A DNA stretch of 64,000 nucleotides from Tretioscincus oriximinensis (Eukaryota > Chordata > Lepidosauria > Squamata > Gymnophthalmidae). The notes below the pieces were generated by a model, which saw nothing but the letters and a program-made list of their open reading frames with translations, was not told the origin of the DNA and made no database searches. The DNA lies in assembly GCA_022410635.1 (NCBI GenBank), contig JAJVDF010000281.1, positions 920,585-984,584 of the forward strand. The letters run 5' to 3'. This document shows, piece by piece, positions 41,786-53,000 of the stretch. Made by a program: the position numbers and the translations under genes. The stretch's first letter is position 1. Every line of letters starts with the position of its first letter.

Positions 41786-42003
41786 TAGGCTGACCAAACG
41801 ACCCCTTTTGGGTGTGTGTGTGAAAACCCGTTTTGGGGTGTCTCCCTTTTTTTCTGAGGAAAAAAAATAAAAAAACAAAAAGAAATGTGAAAAAAAATCT
41901 TTTTTTTGAAAAACATTTCCTCAGAAAAAACTGGGAGGCACCCCCCAAACCGGGTTTTTAAACCACTCCCCCCTCCAAAAAAAGGGGTCATCTGGTCAGC
42001 CTA
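41786..42003. mobile_element. TIR element 'family T', short palindromic form
   Basis: TAGGCTGACCAAACGACCCC at the left and GGGGTCATCTGGTCAGCCTA at the right are inverse, as are CCCGTTTTGGGG and CCCCAAACCGGG further in. The middle is an A/T-rich stretch. The whole 218 bp can fold. Confidence 0.85.
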
Positions 42004-42300
42004 CGACTACAGTTCTCCTTCNTATCATACAAACTGTTCTTATCATGGTTTGCTAATATGTGGGAACTCAAAACTTGTGACAAACGCTCACAATCACTTC
42101 TAATCAATTTCAACAGTTGGCATGTCCTTGACTGCCTTTCAAACAAACATAGCATTGACTTTGAGAAGCTGGGTGATCAACGTGTTAACGGCTGAGAGAA
42201 GGGTATGTAGGAAAGCAATTGAGCAAATTGACCAGAAGAGGAAGAGAGAAAAACTATGTGGGAAAGAAGGAGAGAAAGGGAGAAAGAGAAAAGGAAGAAG

Positions 42301-42430
42301 AAAGGAAATTGAGTGAGGGGACAGACAGACAGACAGACAGACAGACCGACAGACAGACCGACAGACACAGACAGAGACAGACAGAGACAGACAGAGACAG
42401 ACAGACAGACAGAGACAGACAGAGACAGAC

Positions 42431-42471
<41 letters not shown>

Positions 42472-42560
42472 GAAATATAGATAGATAGATATGAAAAAGG
42501 AAATTGAGTGAGGGGATAGATAAAAATAGATAGTAGAAAGTAGAAATAGTAGATAGAAAG
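42301..42560. repeat. Compound (GACA)n then (GATA)n microsatellite with duplicated flank
   Basis: GACA array 42321-42470, with AGAGACAG variants, preceded by AAAGGAAATTGAGTGAGGGGA (42301-42321). The same 21 bases recur at 42496-42516 and lead into GATA/GTAGA repeats. Long open frames here are repeat translations. Confidence 0.92.
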
Positions 42561-43940
42561 AGAGCGAGAGATTATAGATATTTAGATAGAGAGACACACA
42601 AAACAAGAACTGAATTATAGACTTTACTGCTAGTTGGGTTATAATTCTCATTGCTGTCAATTTTGACACTTCAGAGAAGCCAATGATTAGCTGTTGTTCC
42701 CTTTTGTGCCTGAACCACATTTTAAGTGAGATCACAAAAAACCTTTGTTTTGTTGATTTTTGCTGTTGGTCTCAATCAGTAAAATTTTAAAATAAGACTC
42801 CTCCTATAATTTTCATATGCTTATTGTAGATTTTAATCAGAATTGCCACTGTATTGTGTTTAGTTAGTGGTTTCCTGTGTCAAACTTTCAGAATATGTTT
42901 AGCCCATATCTACTTCAAAAAAAGCAGAAAGTCTTCATCTGAGGTCGTATCATTGCTTCTAACAACATTGGCAATTGGAGTATAGTATTATAGTACAGTA
43001 TTATATATAGTAACAAAAATGGCAGACTTTGGAAAGCTAATTTCTTCAATAGTGCAATTTTATTTTTTAAAAAAATACCTTTACTTTCTGAGCAAGTGTT
43101 TTTATATAATGTAAATGACTAAAGGGCCAGGACAGGGAATATACGGGTCTGCTTCCGCATACATTGAAATCCAAGCATCGGTTTGGATGATGCTTCCACC
43201 AATGGGCAAATATTTCACAGAGAGTATCTCCCTCTCCCTCAAGTGTCACATAGCGATGACAAATGTGCCTCCCTTCCCACTCCTCCCTGCCTCCCCATAG
43301 CAACAGGCATTATTGGTGATGGTCGGCCGCCACTGCTACTGCTGCAACCTGGCCCCACCATGCCCAGGTGTGAAATGGCAGCCTGTTGCTGGGTCGCCAC
43401 CACCGGAAAGCCATAGCTGCTGGGTCTTGCTGGCCTACGCAACCTGCTCAGACAGCCCTTTCGGGTCAGGGGTTGGTTGGTAGTGGCGGCTGTGACCAAC
43501 CAATGGCAGCGGCAGGCACGGTATCCTCCATGTGGCCTTCCACATTCATAACAAAAAAGGAGAGGGAAGGGAAGCAGAGAGGTGGGAGGAAGAGGGGGAG
43601 AATGGGAAAGAGAAAAAGGAGGAAAAGGAGGGGAATGAATGAATGTGGGCCATGCGAAGGAAACCTCACCCACATTTTTGTGGGCTTTCAACTAGTTTAA
43701 AATAATGTGGAAGAAACAACAACTTCCCATCTTTTCTAGCCCATAATTCAAATGCATAAATGAATTCAGGGGAAAAAAGATCTGTGTTTTACAACTTATT
43801 AGTATGGGCGTGGAATCTTTGCATCCCAGCCAAAGAAAACTGTCAATTTTACGATGACTTCCCTCCCACAGGGAAAATGCCTACAGAAATCGGGCCAATC
43901 CTTGCAGGATTTAAAAGCAAAATTGGATTCAGCATAAGAG
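42561..43940. other. Intergenic with a GC-rich block
   Basis: 43100-43700 is GC-rich (GGTCGGCCGCCACTGCTACT) and ends in an AGGA-rich purine tract. Overlapping frames on both strands show no known domain. I cannot assign it. Confidence 0.4.
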
Positions 43941-43944
43941 GATC

Positions 43945-44035
43945 CCTGCAGAATGGGGTTAGAGCCCATCTAGCTCTGTCTCACACAGCGACCCACCAAT
44001 TGCACCCGGGTAGCCTCAAGCACAAGTTTGCAAAA
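43945..44035 (-). mobile_element. CR1 LINE 3' fragment, reversed
   Basis: GAATGGGGTTAGAGCCCATC, then TCTCACACAGCGACCCACCA, the inverse of the CR1 end. Confidence 0.75.
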
Positions 44036-45957
44036 CCCTTAAAATTGCTTATTCTTGATGCGAAGATGCAACTTAGGAGTAGATATGAGAGGGGAGAAAA
44101 CCTTCAGTATTGTGTCTTCCCTATTCCTTTATGGAACTGGACAGGACATCATTATTATCTGTTAACATTTGATTCTGGTCTCCAAGCATANAGCAGAACT
44201 GACCTGCACAAGGAAAGACAGCAGCTTTTCAGAGTTTAAAATAAGGGTATCAGTCAGTTCAGAACACTGCAGAACCTTGTCTTAGGAGTCGTGTCTTTAC
44301 AATATAACATGATTTTACTGACCGAGGCTGCATTATAAGTCCTTTCACATTAACATGTTTTCCCTAACACTGAAGGCCCATTCTGAAAAACATGTTTTAT
44401 TTTAAATATTTTTAATATTTCTATTCTCAGTACACTTTATTTGTAAACTTAACAGGTGTCCCAGGAGACACCTGTCAGGATTACTGTTACATTATCTTCA
44501 TTCACTAACATCCTAATTAATTTCCTTAACTATAATTTATATTCTGTACCATTTCTCGTTAATATTTCTTTATCCAATCCATTCATAATACAATCATTGC
44601 TTTCATATTTTCTTCATATTTTNCCTTTAAAATTTTCAAATTATCCCCTAAATCCCCCCCACCCCACCCCACATTTCAATAACCTCCTCCAACACAGAGG
44701 AACCCACCACAAAGTGTATTTTGGTTCAGATAGTAGACAGGTGGAAATTTGTAAAATCACATGTATTAATTGCTTTATATCTCAGGTCCATCATGGTATA
44801 TATATGCGGCAGCTAAGGACTTCCTTGGTCCTTATGAGAAGTTGCGAACACAATGGAACGAAATGCTCAAATGGTTTTCGCTGCCCGTATTCATAGATGT
44901 TCTTCTTCCCTCTTTTGTCTTCTGCAAATATTTCNTTTAACCTTATGCCCTTTCTCCCCAGTGCTAGTCAGAAATGGGGTACATGGAGCGCCGTTCTTGG
45001 TCTACATTCAGTGTTCTCTTCTGAGCAGGATGCTCTCTTCTCAANATTCCTCATATCTAGAGGATCTCGGAAATTGGAACACTACGAATTAGATAACAAG
45101 TCTAGCCTTGTCACAAAAACCTATTAAAAATCACTTAATTTACTCTTTAGTAAAATTTGATTTTTCCAGTGTGGAAAACAGAGTGTAATCTTAAAAGTTA
45201 TCTCTGGCATTTCTGCACTGAACCTTTTCCCAGATTAAATCCCAGAATAAGAGGCCTGTCTTGTACCGGCTGCCAAGGGACTATGGCAGGTCTTGCTTGA
45301 GGCAAAATTCAAAGAATTCCATTTTTCTCCTTTGTAAAGATCCTCGTAACCTTACCAACAGGCCTTCTCTCTAGTCGAGATATAGTGTTTGTTGTTCTTG
45401 TGCTGGTTTGTCATGAAATGTCTGTGTGACAATCTTGCTGGCCACTTACTGGAAATTCAGAGAAAATACCCAAAATGCACATGTAAAATCTTATGTAGTT
45501 GCACATAAATTTCATGCAGCTCCAATCTGGTCAAATGACCTCCAGTTCCACCCCTGGAAATTACGTCATTCAAGATGTCCTTTCTGGAACTAGGACTGAC
45601 ATGGTGAAATATATTTTCTGGAACCAGGGATCATAAATGACATCATGAATGATGTCATTTCCAGTTCCACGGGCCAAAAATACAAGAAATTGCAGAGCGA
45701 GGTATGTGGGATGAGCTTTTGCGTACCTGGTGCAAAAAAGGCCCTCCAAGAGTAGCAACACACAAACCCCCAATTGTCTGCATAACGAAAGGAGACAAAC
45801 TGAAGTAAAGAGAGAAGGAAATGATTGCTGGTAAATAGTCCCAATTTAGGGGCTGCTGGTTAAATCGGCAGAGATCATCCAAGGGGGCCACTTGCCTTTC
45901 CAAAGGATAAAGTTCATTACACTTTCTGCACTCTGATTGAATAAAGAATTCCTTTTA
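44036..45957. other. Intergenic, mostly unassigned
   Basis: A 24-base near-palindrome ACAGGTGTCCCAGGAGACAC-CTGT sits at about 44453-44476. A possible foldback fragment (CCCAGAATAAGAGGCCTGTC) lies near 45241. No gene is supported. Confidence 0.4.
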
Positions 45958-46698
45958 TGTCACAAAATTCTCAGAATTTATTGCCATTATGTAAACGCTC
46001 TCCATACAACTCATTTTACAAAAGTCCACGTTTCACCCCCTTGCCTCTGAACTGTGCCCACTTTTTACAATCTTTTACCCTTCTGAGCTCTCTGGTGGGC
46101 TTACAAAGCAAAGCAGCAGAGGTTAAATTCAGGCAAGGGTTGGCAGAAGCTGACAGAAAGATCTGCTTACAGGTAGATTTAAAATTATGCTGAACTGACA
46201 AGTCACGTCCCAAAATGTAATAAAACAGCTTTAGTGTGAAGGTCTTTCTAATGCTAAAATGTACATCCTGGTCAAAAGGAAAAGACTTCTGCTCTCCTGC
46301 ACTGCTATTCCAATAGTCTAATTCATGAGAAGTGAAAGAAAATTAGTTTCCAAACCCCACAAGCCCAAACCGCTTCTTTATTCCTAACAGAAGCTCAACA
46401 GTAAGCAAGAAGTCGGATTAGATTAAAAAAATACCTCAGATTTTGGCAGTAGAAGCCTGTATATTCTACTTTGATATTTTCTTTTTTCGATTTTGATTTA
46501 AATATAAGTACTTCCTCCCCTCTTCCCTCCCTGTAGTCCCCGTAAAAATCCCAAACCTTTACGTCGCCTTCAGTATATTTACAGAAATCCAAATGGCAAA
46601 ATACAAACTAACATGGCATGAATGATAGTTTGCATTTTTTAATATTTATCCTATCGCTGAATAAATACTCCCAGCCTGATCCAACAGAAGGGTGGAAA
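45958..46698 (-). other. GORASP2: GORASP2 3' untranslated region (approximate end)
   Basis: No repeat family is recognised here, unlike the flanking DNA. On the - strand it ends near an AATAAA followed by TTTTGTG-rich sequence. The length of about 740 nt fits a typical GORASP2 message. A nearer AATAAA (+ strand 46377-46382) could give a shorter form. Confidence 0.55.
45977..45982 (-). terminator. GORASP2: Likely GORASP2 polyadenylation signal
   Basis: AATAAA on the - strand in the context GGCAATAAATTCTGAG, followed by a GT-rich stretch, which is the normal poly(A) layout. Confidence 0.5.
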
Positions 46699-47060
46699 TT
46701 ATGAGGATTCTGAAGTCACTGAATCTGTGACCCCAGCGGCCGTTTTCTCGTTGATTGCGGCTGACCCATCTCCCCTGTCTTCGGGAGCAGAGACCTTGGC
46801 AACAGGGGCGCTGGGCACTGGGGCTGCCGTCGTTGACACAGGAAGAAGAGGAGTGACATCCAAAGGGTATGGAGAGCTTTGCTCCACGTTTACAGTAGTA
46901 CCAAGGTTGGGTAAATTGCCCATCGGAGGAACAGAGGAGAGCAGATCCGTAGGCAAAGTGGGCCCCTCTGTGCTCAGTGGGAACTGAGCAAGGAATTCTG
47001 GAGACAAAGGGCTAATTCCAGACAGATTTAGTGGAGGCAAAGAAGGAATTGGAGGCAAAC
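46699..47060 (-). CDS. GORASP2: GORASP2 last coding exon with stop
   Basis: Codes [20 protein letters not shown] through [11 protein letters not shown] and stop TAA. This tail is the least conserved part of GRASP55, rich in P, S, T and V. Acceptor GTTTTCAG. Confidence 0.95.
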
Positions 47061-50000
47061 CTGAAAACGTTAAAGAGACAAAAGCAGGTTAGATATACAA
47101 GTTTAGATGAACAGAACTTCCTTCCTTAGCTTTCAAAATTAGTTCCCTTTCTCCAAGGGGCACGCAGTGGCAGACTGGGTCAAAAAGTATTGGTTGCTAG
47201 GAAACAAAGTGTGGCCCACCCATAGCCCTGCCCACACTCCACTGATGAGAAATATACCTACAAGAATTTACATTTGCAAACCAGAATTCTTGTAGAGGGT
47301 TTCTGCAGGACCAACCACAGGCAGCATCTTTTAAAAAGCAAGTAAGATGTGGGGCAGGCCCTCATCATGAGGAAGGGGGGACATGTCATTGGGCAAGCTG
47401 GCATCCTGGCCAGTCCGCTCTGGTGTCATGGCCATATCAACCTGTCCGTGCCTTAAGATCTGCCGAGGAGGTCCTCCTGACTGCGCCGCAACTCTCTGCA
47501 GCAGTGAGTAGGAACCCAGGACAGGGTCTTCTCGCGGTTTTCATTCAGAAAGTAATTAAAGATGCATTTCTTTAACCTGGTCTTTGGCTGAAAAAACAGC
47601 CCTCCCTCCCCTAATTTTGTTTTTATTATTAACTGCCCTGAGATCTTTGGATATAGGGCAGTACAGGAACACAAATAAATAAATAAGTTAGATAAAGGAA
47701 AGAGCAAGAACCACAATGTATAAGTAAAGGGTATACATCAAATAATAGCTTATATACCAAAATACACGGTACACGGCAAGGTATTTTTAATTTCACCCAC
47801 ACTGTCTCTGAATATATGCGGTCTCATTTATCCAGCATTGTAAAAATATCAGCAGGGTTTTTCCATCATAATCATTATTCTCAATTTAGACCAGCTCCGT
47901 GGGATGCAAGTGTGAAAATAAGATTAGCAGCAATCTGATTTGGAAATAAGTTCCACTGGAATCAACAACGCTTAATCCTAGGAACGTGATCTGGGAAGGG
48001 CCTGTACTTCACTGAACAGATCAGGTTGATCAGAAGCCAATATACAAGTCTGTAGAAACATACCAGGGTGCCCAAGGTCTGCTAACCCAGAGCCAGGAAT
48101 TAACTGCGGGGCCGGTAAATTAAGATTTGGGGTATTAGTCAAATTAGGAAGTCCAGTTGGCAAAGACATCAGTCCTAAAAGAGGATTGGAAAGAGCAGAG
48201 GTGAGTAAAGGGAAACCACAGGTGGAATTCAATACTGAAAGAAAGTTGCACAAGTGTGACAAGTTCCAAAGCAGAATAAGAAACCAACTTCAGTCAAGTA
48301 AACTCTTATTACTTGGCAAACGAATCTGTTAGACTCAACTGAACTCTGTGAGAATATAATTTCAACATATTCTGCTCAAAACAACCAAGGGAATACTTTA
48401 ACATAACAGTGTAACACTAAGTGTTCCCTTAATTGTTTTGAGCTGAATATTTATGTTGGTTTAAGAACCATAAAAACAGCGATTTAGCCAACAATACCAA
48501 TGGGTTGATGGAACTGATTTTAGAACAAAGTCCAAAAACTGCAGTCTGGCTGCATAGGAGTGTGGGGCAATCTGTCAGTTACAGTTGGTTGCATTTTGGA
48601 TGTAATAAAACCACTGGCAAAAAGCTTCAGTATTCTGTAAAACCAGTTTGCACATTTAAATTAGTGACCGTTTTGCAAATCTGCAATATAAACCAGGGAC
48701 CAGTTGTCAACAGTAATGAACAACCAGCTTCCGTTTTTTCATCTTCTGGCAGCATTTGTGTTTCTTGCTTTATGGGTATCAGTTACATTTCTACCTGTTT
48801 TTCTACGTCTTTTTAAAAAGATGACAAGTGTTTATTTAAAAGCTTGGATGCCCAGCAGCTTCATGAAGTAGCAGTAGTAAAAATGTGAAGAAAGTGAAAC
48901 GGGAACTGTGGTTATGCTGATGGCAAGGCCTGCTGGGAAGTGTAGTCCAAGCAACTGGCAGCCTCTTGCCCAGCCCATACGGGGCCCTGCCCTGCAGACT
49001 ACAGCTCCCAGTCTGCACCACAGCTAGCCCTGGGCGGGAGGATGCTTCCTCAGCCGATTTGTGCTTAGTGTTGCCTGGGGGACTCATCTATATAGCAGGT
49101 TTGGCTGCTGCAAGCAAATATCCAAGTAATAGCTTGTTTTGTTTTTTTCATTTTTACTCCGGGAAACAATGAAAGGCAAAATTTGTGTTTTACGTGCTCT
49201 ACGTGGGACAATCCTTGAAGATGGTTGCAGGACACAGCAGATCATTGGTACAGCTAGCTAGACGCACTGGCTGCCCATTCGTTATACTATTCCCAGTTCA
49301 AGGTCCTAGACTGCATGGGCCCAAATATTTGAAGGAACATCTCCCATACGTATCTGCCCACAATTAGGCAAATCTTTCAATGAGGCACTCTTGAAAGTCC
49401 CATCACCTTCACTTGTCAGAGGTGTGGACACGTGGGAGGACCTTCTCTGTGGTAGCCCCCAGGATGTGGAACAGTCTCCCCTGTGAGGTGCAGACACACC
49501 TGCCCTCCCTCACTTTTGGCTGCACCAACTATCCTCTCTCTTTGCAGGCAATGTTCTTATTTTTAACTGTCCTATTTTAAACTGCTTTTATAGTTGTTTA
49601 CTGTAATCCACCCTGAGACCTTTAGGAATATAAATTCAAGTAAATAAATAAATATTCGTTTCTGTTCCCAACTATCAGCGGCGCGACAAGGATGCGCCTT
49701 TCCTGAGTAAAGCGATAGAAAGAACTGGGGTCTCCTGAGCACCAAGGGCTCATATAGGCTGGGAGATTCCATTTCTCTCGTCTTTCTACAGGGGGAGCCA
49801 TGGAATAACCCATGGTAGAGACATCCCTTCCTGTCTTAATTTTCTGTGAACTACTAATTACATTTCAGTTAGACAGAGTAGAAGGATGGGGTTCTCTTAT
49901 TCAGTACTGACGGGGGAGAAGATGTCATCATATACAAACGTCTAGTGCATTAAACAAAAAAACACTTAAAATCAGTCTCTCACTTCATTCAGGATTCTTA

Positions 50001-53000
50001 CGCCCATCTTACCATTTATGACTAACTCAAGATTGCTTCCTTTAACATGTCGCTATACCTTACCTGGTAACGTAACTGCTGGGTTAACTGGGGGAAGAAC
50101 TTGACTTGGTTGGGGAGGCAATAGAGGTATTGTAGGGACACCTATTGAAAAGCAAAACAAACTGATTTCAAATTTCATTTTGGATGTTCGAAACGAGACA
50201 AATTTGTTTATTTAATTCAGAAATTTTCATCACTCGTCAGAATTCTCCAGGGATCCACACTACTCTATTCTTTGACCCTTTTAATATAACATGTGTATAC
50301 CGTAGAACAATGTTCTCTTATTTGTGTGTCTTGCAGCATATATAAAAAGCTCAAAGATTCTTCAGAAAAAAAGTGTTCGCTTTATATGAACTTGCCAAAG
50401 ACATTCTTCACTAGGCCTTTTCCTCTCAAAAGGCAAAAAAAAAAAAAAAGGAACCATACATACTGGCCTTATGTAACGTCAAAATAACAGTAATATATTT
50501 TCTAGGGTGTAACTGCAAAATCACCCAGCAAACAACACTTTATTAATTACTACTTACATTAATATTTTTAACAATAACAATCTTTTAACAAATGCTCTAG
50601 GGAATTTCAAACAAAGGATCTTATTTATTCATTTTTTTTAAAGATAATTGCTATACTTACTCTGGGATCCATTAAGTACATTTATTTATGAATGTAAGCA
50701 ACATAAATGTTTACAAACTTAAGTATTTAAGATCTTGAAATAGTATATTTAATGCTGAATCTCACATTTGAAAAAAACATGGCCTAAAATTCTAATGAAT
50801 GTTACGGTTTCATAGTGAAAGTAAAGCATATTGACTGGTACCTCAGAGCAATTCCCTTTTAGATAAGTAACGGGATTTAGGTAGAATAGCTTTATTCTGA
50901 GCTATGTCTCAAATCAGGGGCCTTCCAGCTACAAGTGGTGTACACTGTGGTAGACGGCACAGGACCCTATTCCAAGACACAGCCCAGGTTCAGTGTGGGA
51001 AGGGCCATAAGAACATAAAAGAGGAGCCATGCTGAATGGGGCCAGAGCCCATCTAGTCCAGCATTCGTCTCACACAGTGGTCCACCAGTTGTACTAGGAG
51101 AGCCTTAAGCAGAAGAAGGAAAAACCCACATCTGTTCTTGACTCCCTGCAAATGGCATTTCCGGAATATTTCCTTTCCCCTCACTCTAATAGCCACTGAA
51201 TTACCTGTCTCCCATGAATTTATGTAACCCTGTTTTGAAGCTATCCAGGGTGCCATTTCTGCTTTCTCCATAAATTACCTACTGATGTTCCTTGTCTCTT
51301 TTAATGCATATTTTTTTCTGAGCAGGGTGATAAAAGTATTTTGTAGGGATCAAACCTGGTTCTATTGTGTTTGTGTTGACAGAGAAATCTCTGGCGTTAT
51401 TTGTTTTCAACATTAATTTTCCAGGCATGGAGCTGAAAATTCTCATTTCTGTTTGAAAATTTGAGCTTTCCAGCTTATCTCCTAATCAAATATAAGAAGA
51501 CTGTGGAGAAATAGGAAGTATTTTCAAAATATGATTTAAATTTGCTTCATTACTTCCCCACTTGTCTAAAAATAGGAAGCAAGATAACTGCCACGTACAC
51601 TTGCAAATCCCTACAAATTGTGACTTTAGGAAATAACAGGAATACTTTCTATTTCATGCTGACAACGAGTGCTTCTGAAACATAAGCAAACCTGCCTCAT
51701 TAAAGCTACTGCACACTAAAGGCGCCCAAAGGAAGCCAGAATTTCAACTCTAGATTTAACAATTTCTCCAACCAAAAGAGGATCTCCTTCTAGCTCGGAA
51801 TGGGAGGTATTTTAGTCCATAAAATCTGACCAGATTATAAGAGGAGTCAGTTGCAGAAAATGACTAACAAGTCACTAAGGAACCTCCCAGGTATAACTCA
51901 GTGGTAGGGCCAACTACATGGAAATCATCCAGTCACCCCATTCCCAAGAAAAAGAAGAAGAAGAAAAAGAAGAAGAAGAAGAAAAAGATTCTTTTACCCC
52001 ACTTTTCTCACCTTTCAAAGGAACTCAAAGNGGCTTACAAGGGTATTTTTGCCCGAAGGCTGACATTCTATCTTCCCCACCAGGCTGTGGTGATTCCCAT
52101 GTATCTACTTACAGTAAGTTGCAATTTCCTGCAATTCTTACTTTTTGAATAGCTGGGTTAGCTAGAGCTACAGGCTAGTGGAAGGTGCTCACCCTTCCCC
52201 ACGTCCGACACAGGGCTTCGAAACCTGATCTCCCAGGCGAGAGACGGTTTCCTAATCGACTGAACCATTCGTGCATGAAATTTTCGACATGAAAATGAAG
52301 AAGGCTGTTGCTTTGGAATTTACCAAATATTCACCCGAGAAGATTCTCATTTGGGATAAGTTTAAACATATATGGAGATTGACTGTATATGCTGATTCAG
52401 CCAGAATATTGTCTTTCCTCTTTATGCAAAGAATTGATGTTTAAGGGATTCAGCCCCAAGCCCATTTTGAAAATCTGACAAGACAGGTTTTTGTAGAGTA
52501 AGTAAGGTAAGGTAGGTATGTAAGTAAGGTAGGTAAGTAAGTAGGTAGGTAGGTAAGTAGGTAGTAAGTAAGTAAAACTTTATTAGTCAATAAATTTAAA
52601 TAATTTAAAATAAATAATAAACATAAAAACGTATAGAAAATAGCTTTAAGAATTCAATATAACAAGCTAAAAGGAAAATCTTATCCTCTTTGTTATGCTA
52701 GATATTGGCTCCTAACTAAGAACAATTCCTCAGAGGATTAGAGGCAGGAGCCCTTGCAGCACCAGAGAAATCAGGGCTGCAACCAGCTGATTTCAAACAA
52801 GCGAATAAATCCATTGTGAAAATGCAGATTAATCTCTTTACGAAATATTTTTTTATTGGATCAATGGCTGGAATCTGGTTAAGCCTTGGAATCTATTCCT
52901 ACACTATAGAAACATTTCTCAATGGTTTACCCATGCATTACAGTGTTATATTAAATGATCAAGAAATGAAGATGCTCCAGGTTTTTACAGTTTTTCTTTA

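Noticed and set aside
42321..42470. CRISPR-like regular array
   Set aside because: Pure 4-base microsatellite with no spacers, in vertebrate DNA.
42139..42735. 198-codon frame with repeated LSVCLSV
   Set aside because: Caused by the GACA microsatellite read in reverse.
43067..43700. GC-rich block with frames on both strands, possible CpG-island gene
   Set aside because: The frames overlap in opposite directions, run into a purine tract and show no known domain.
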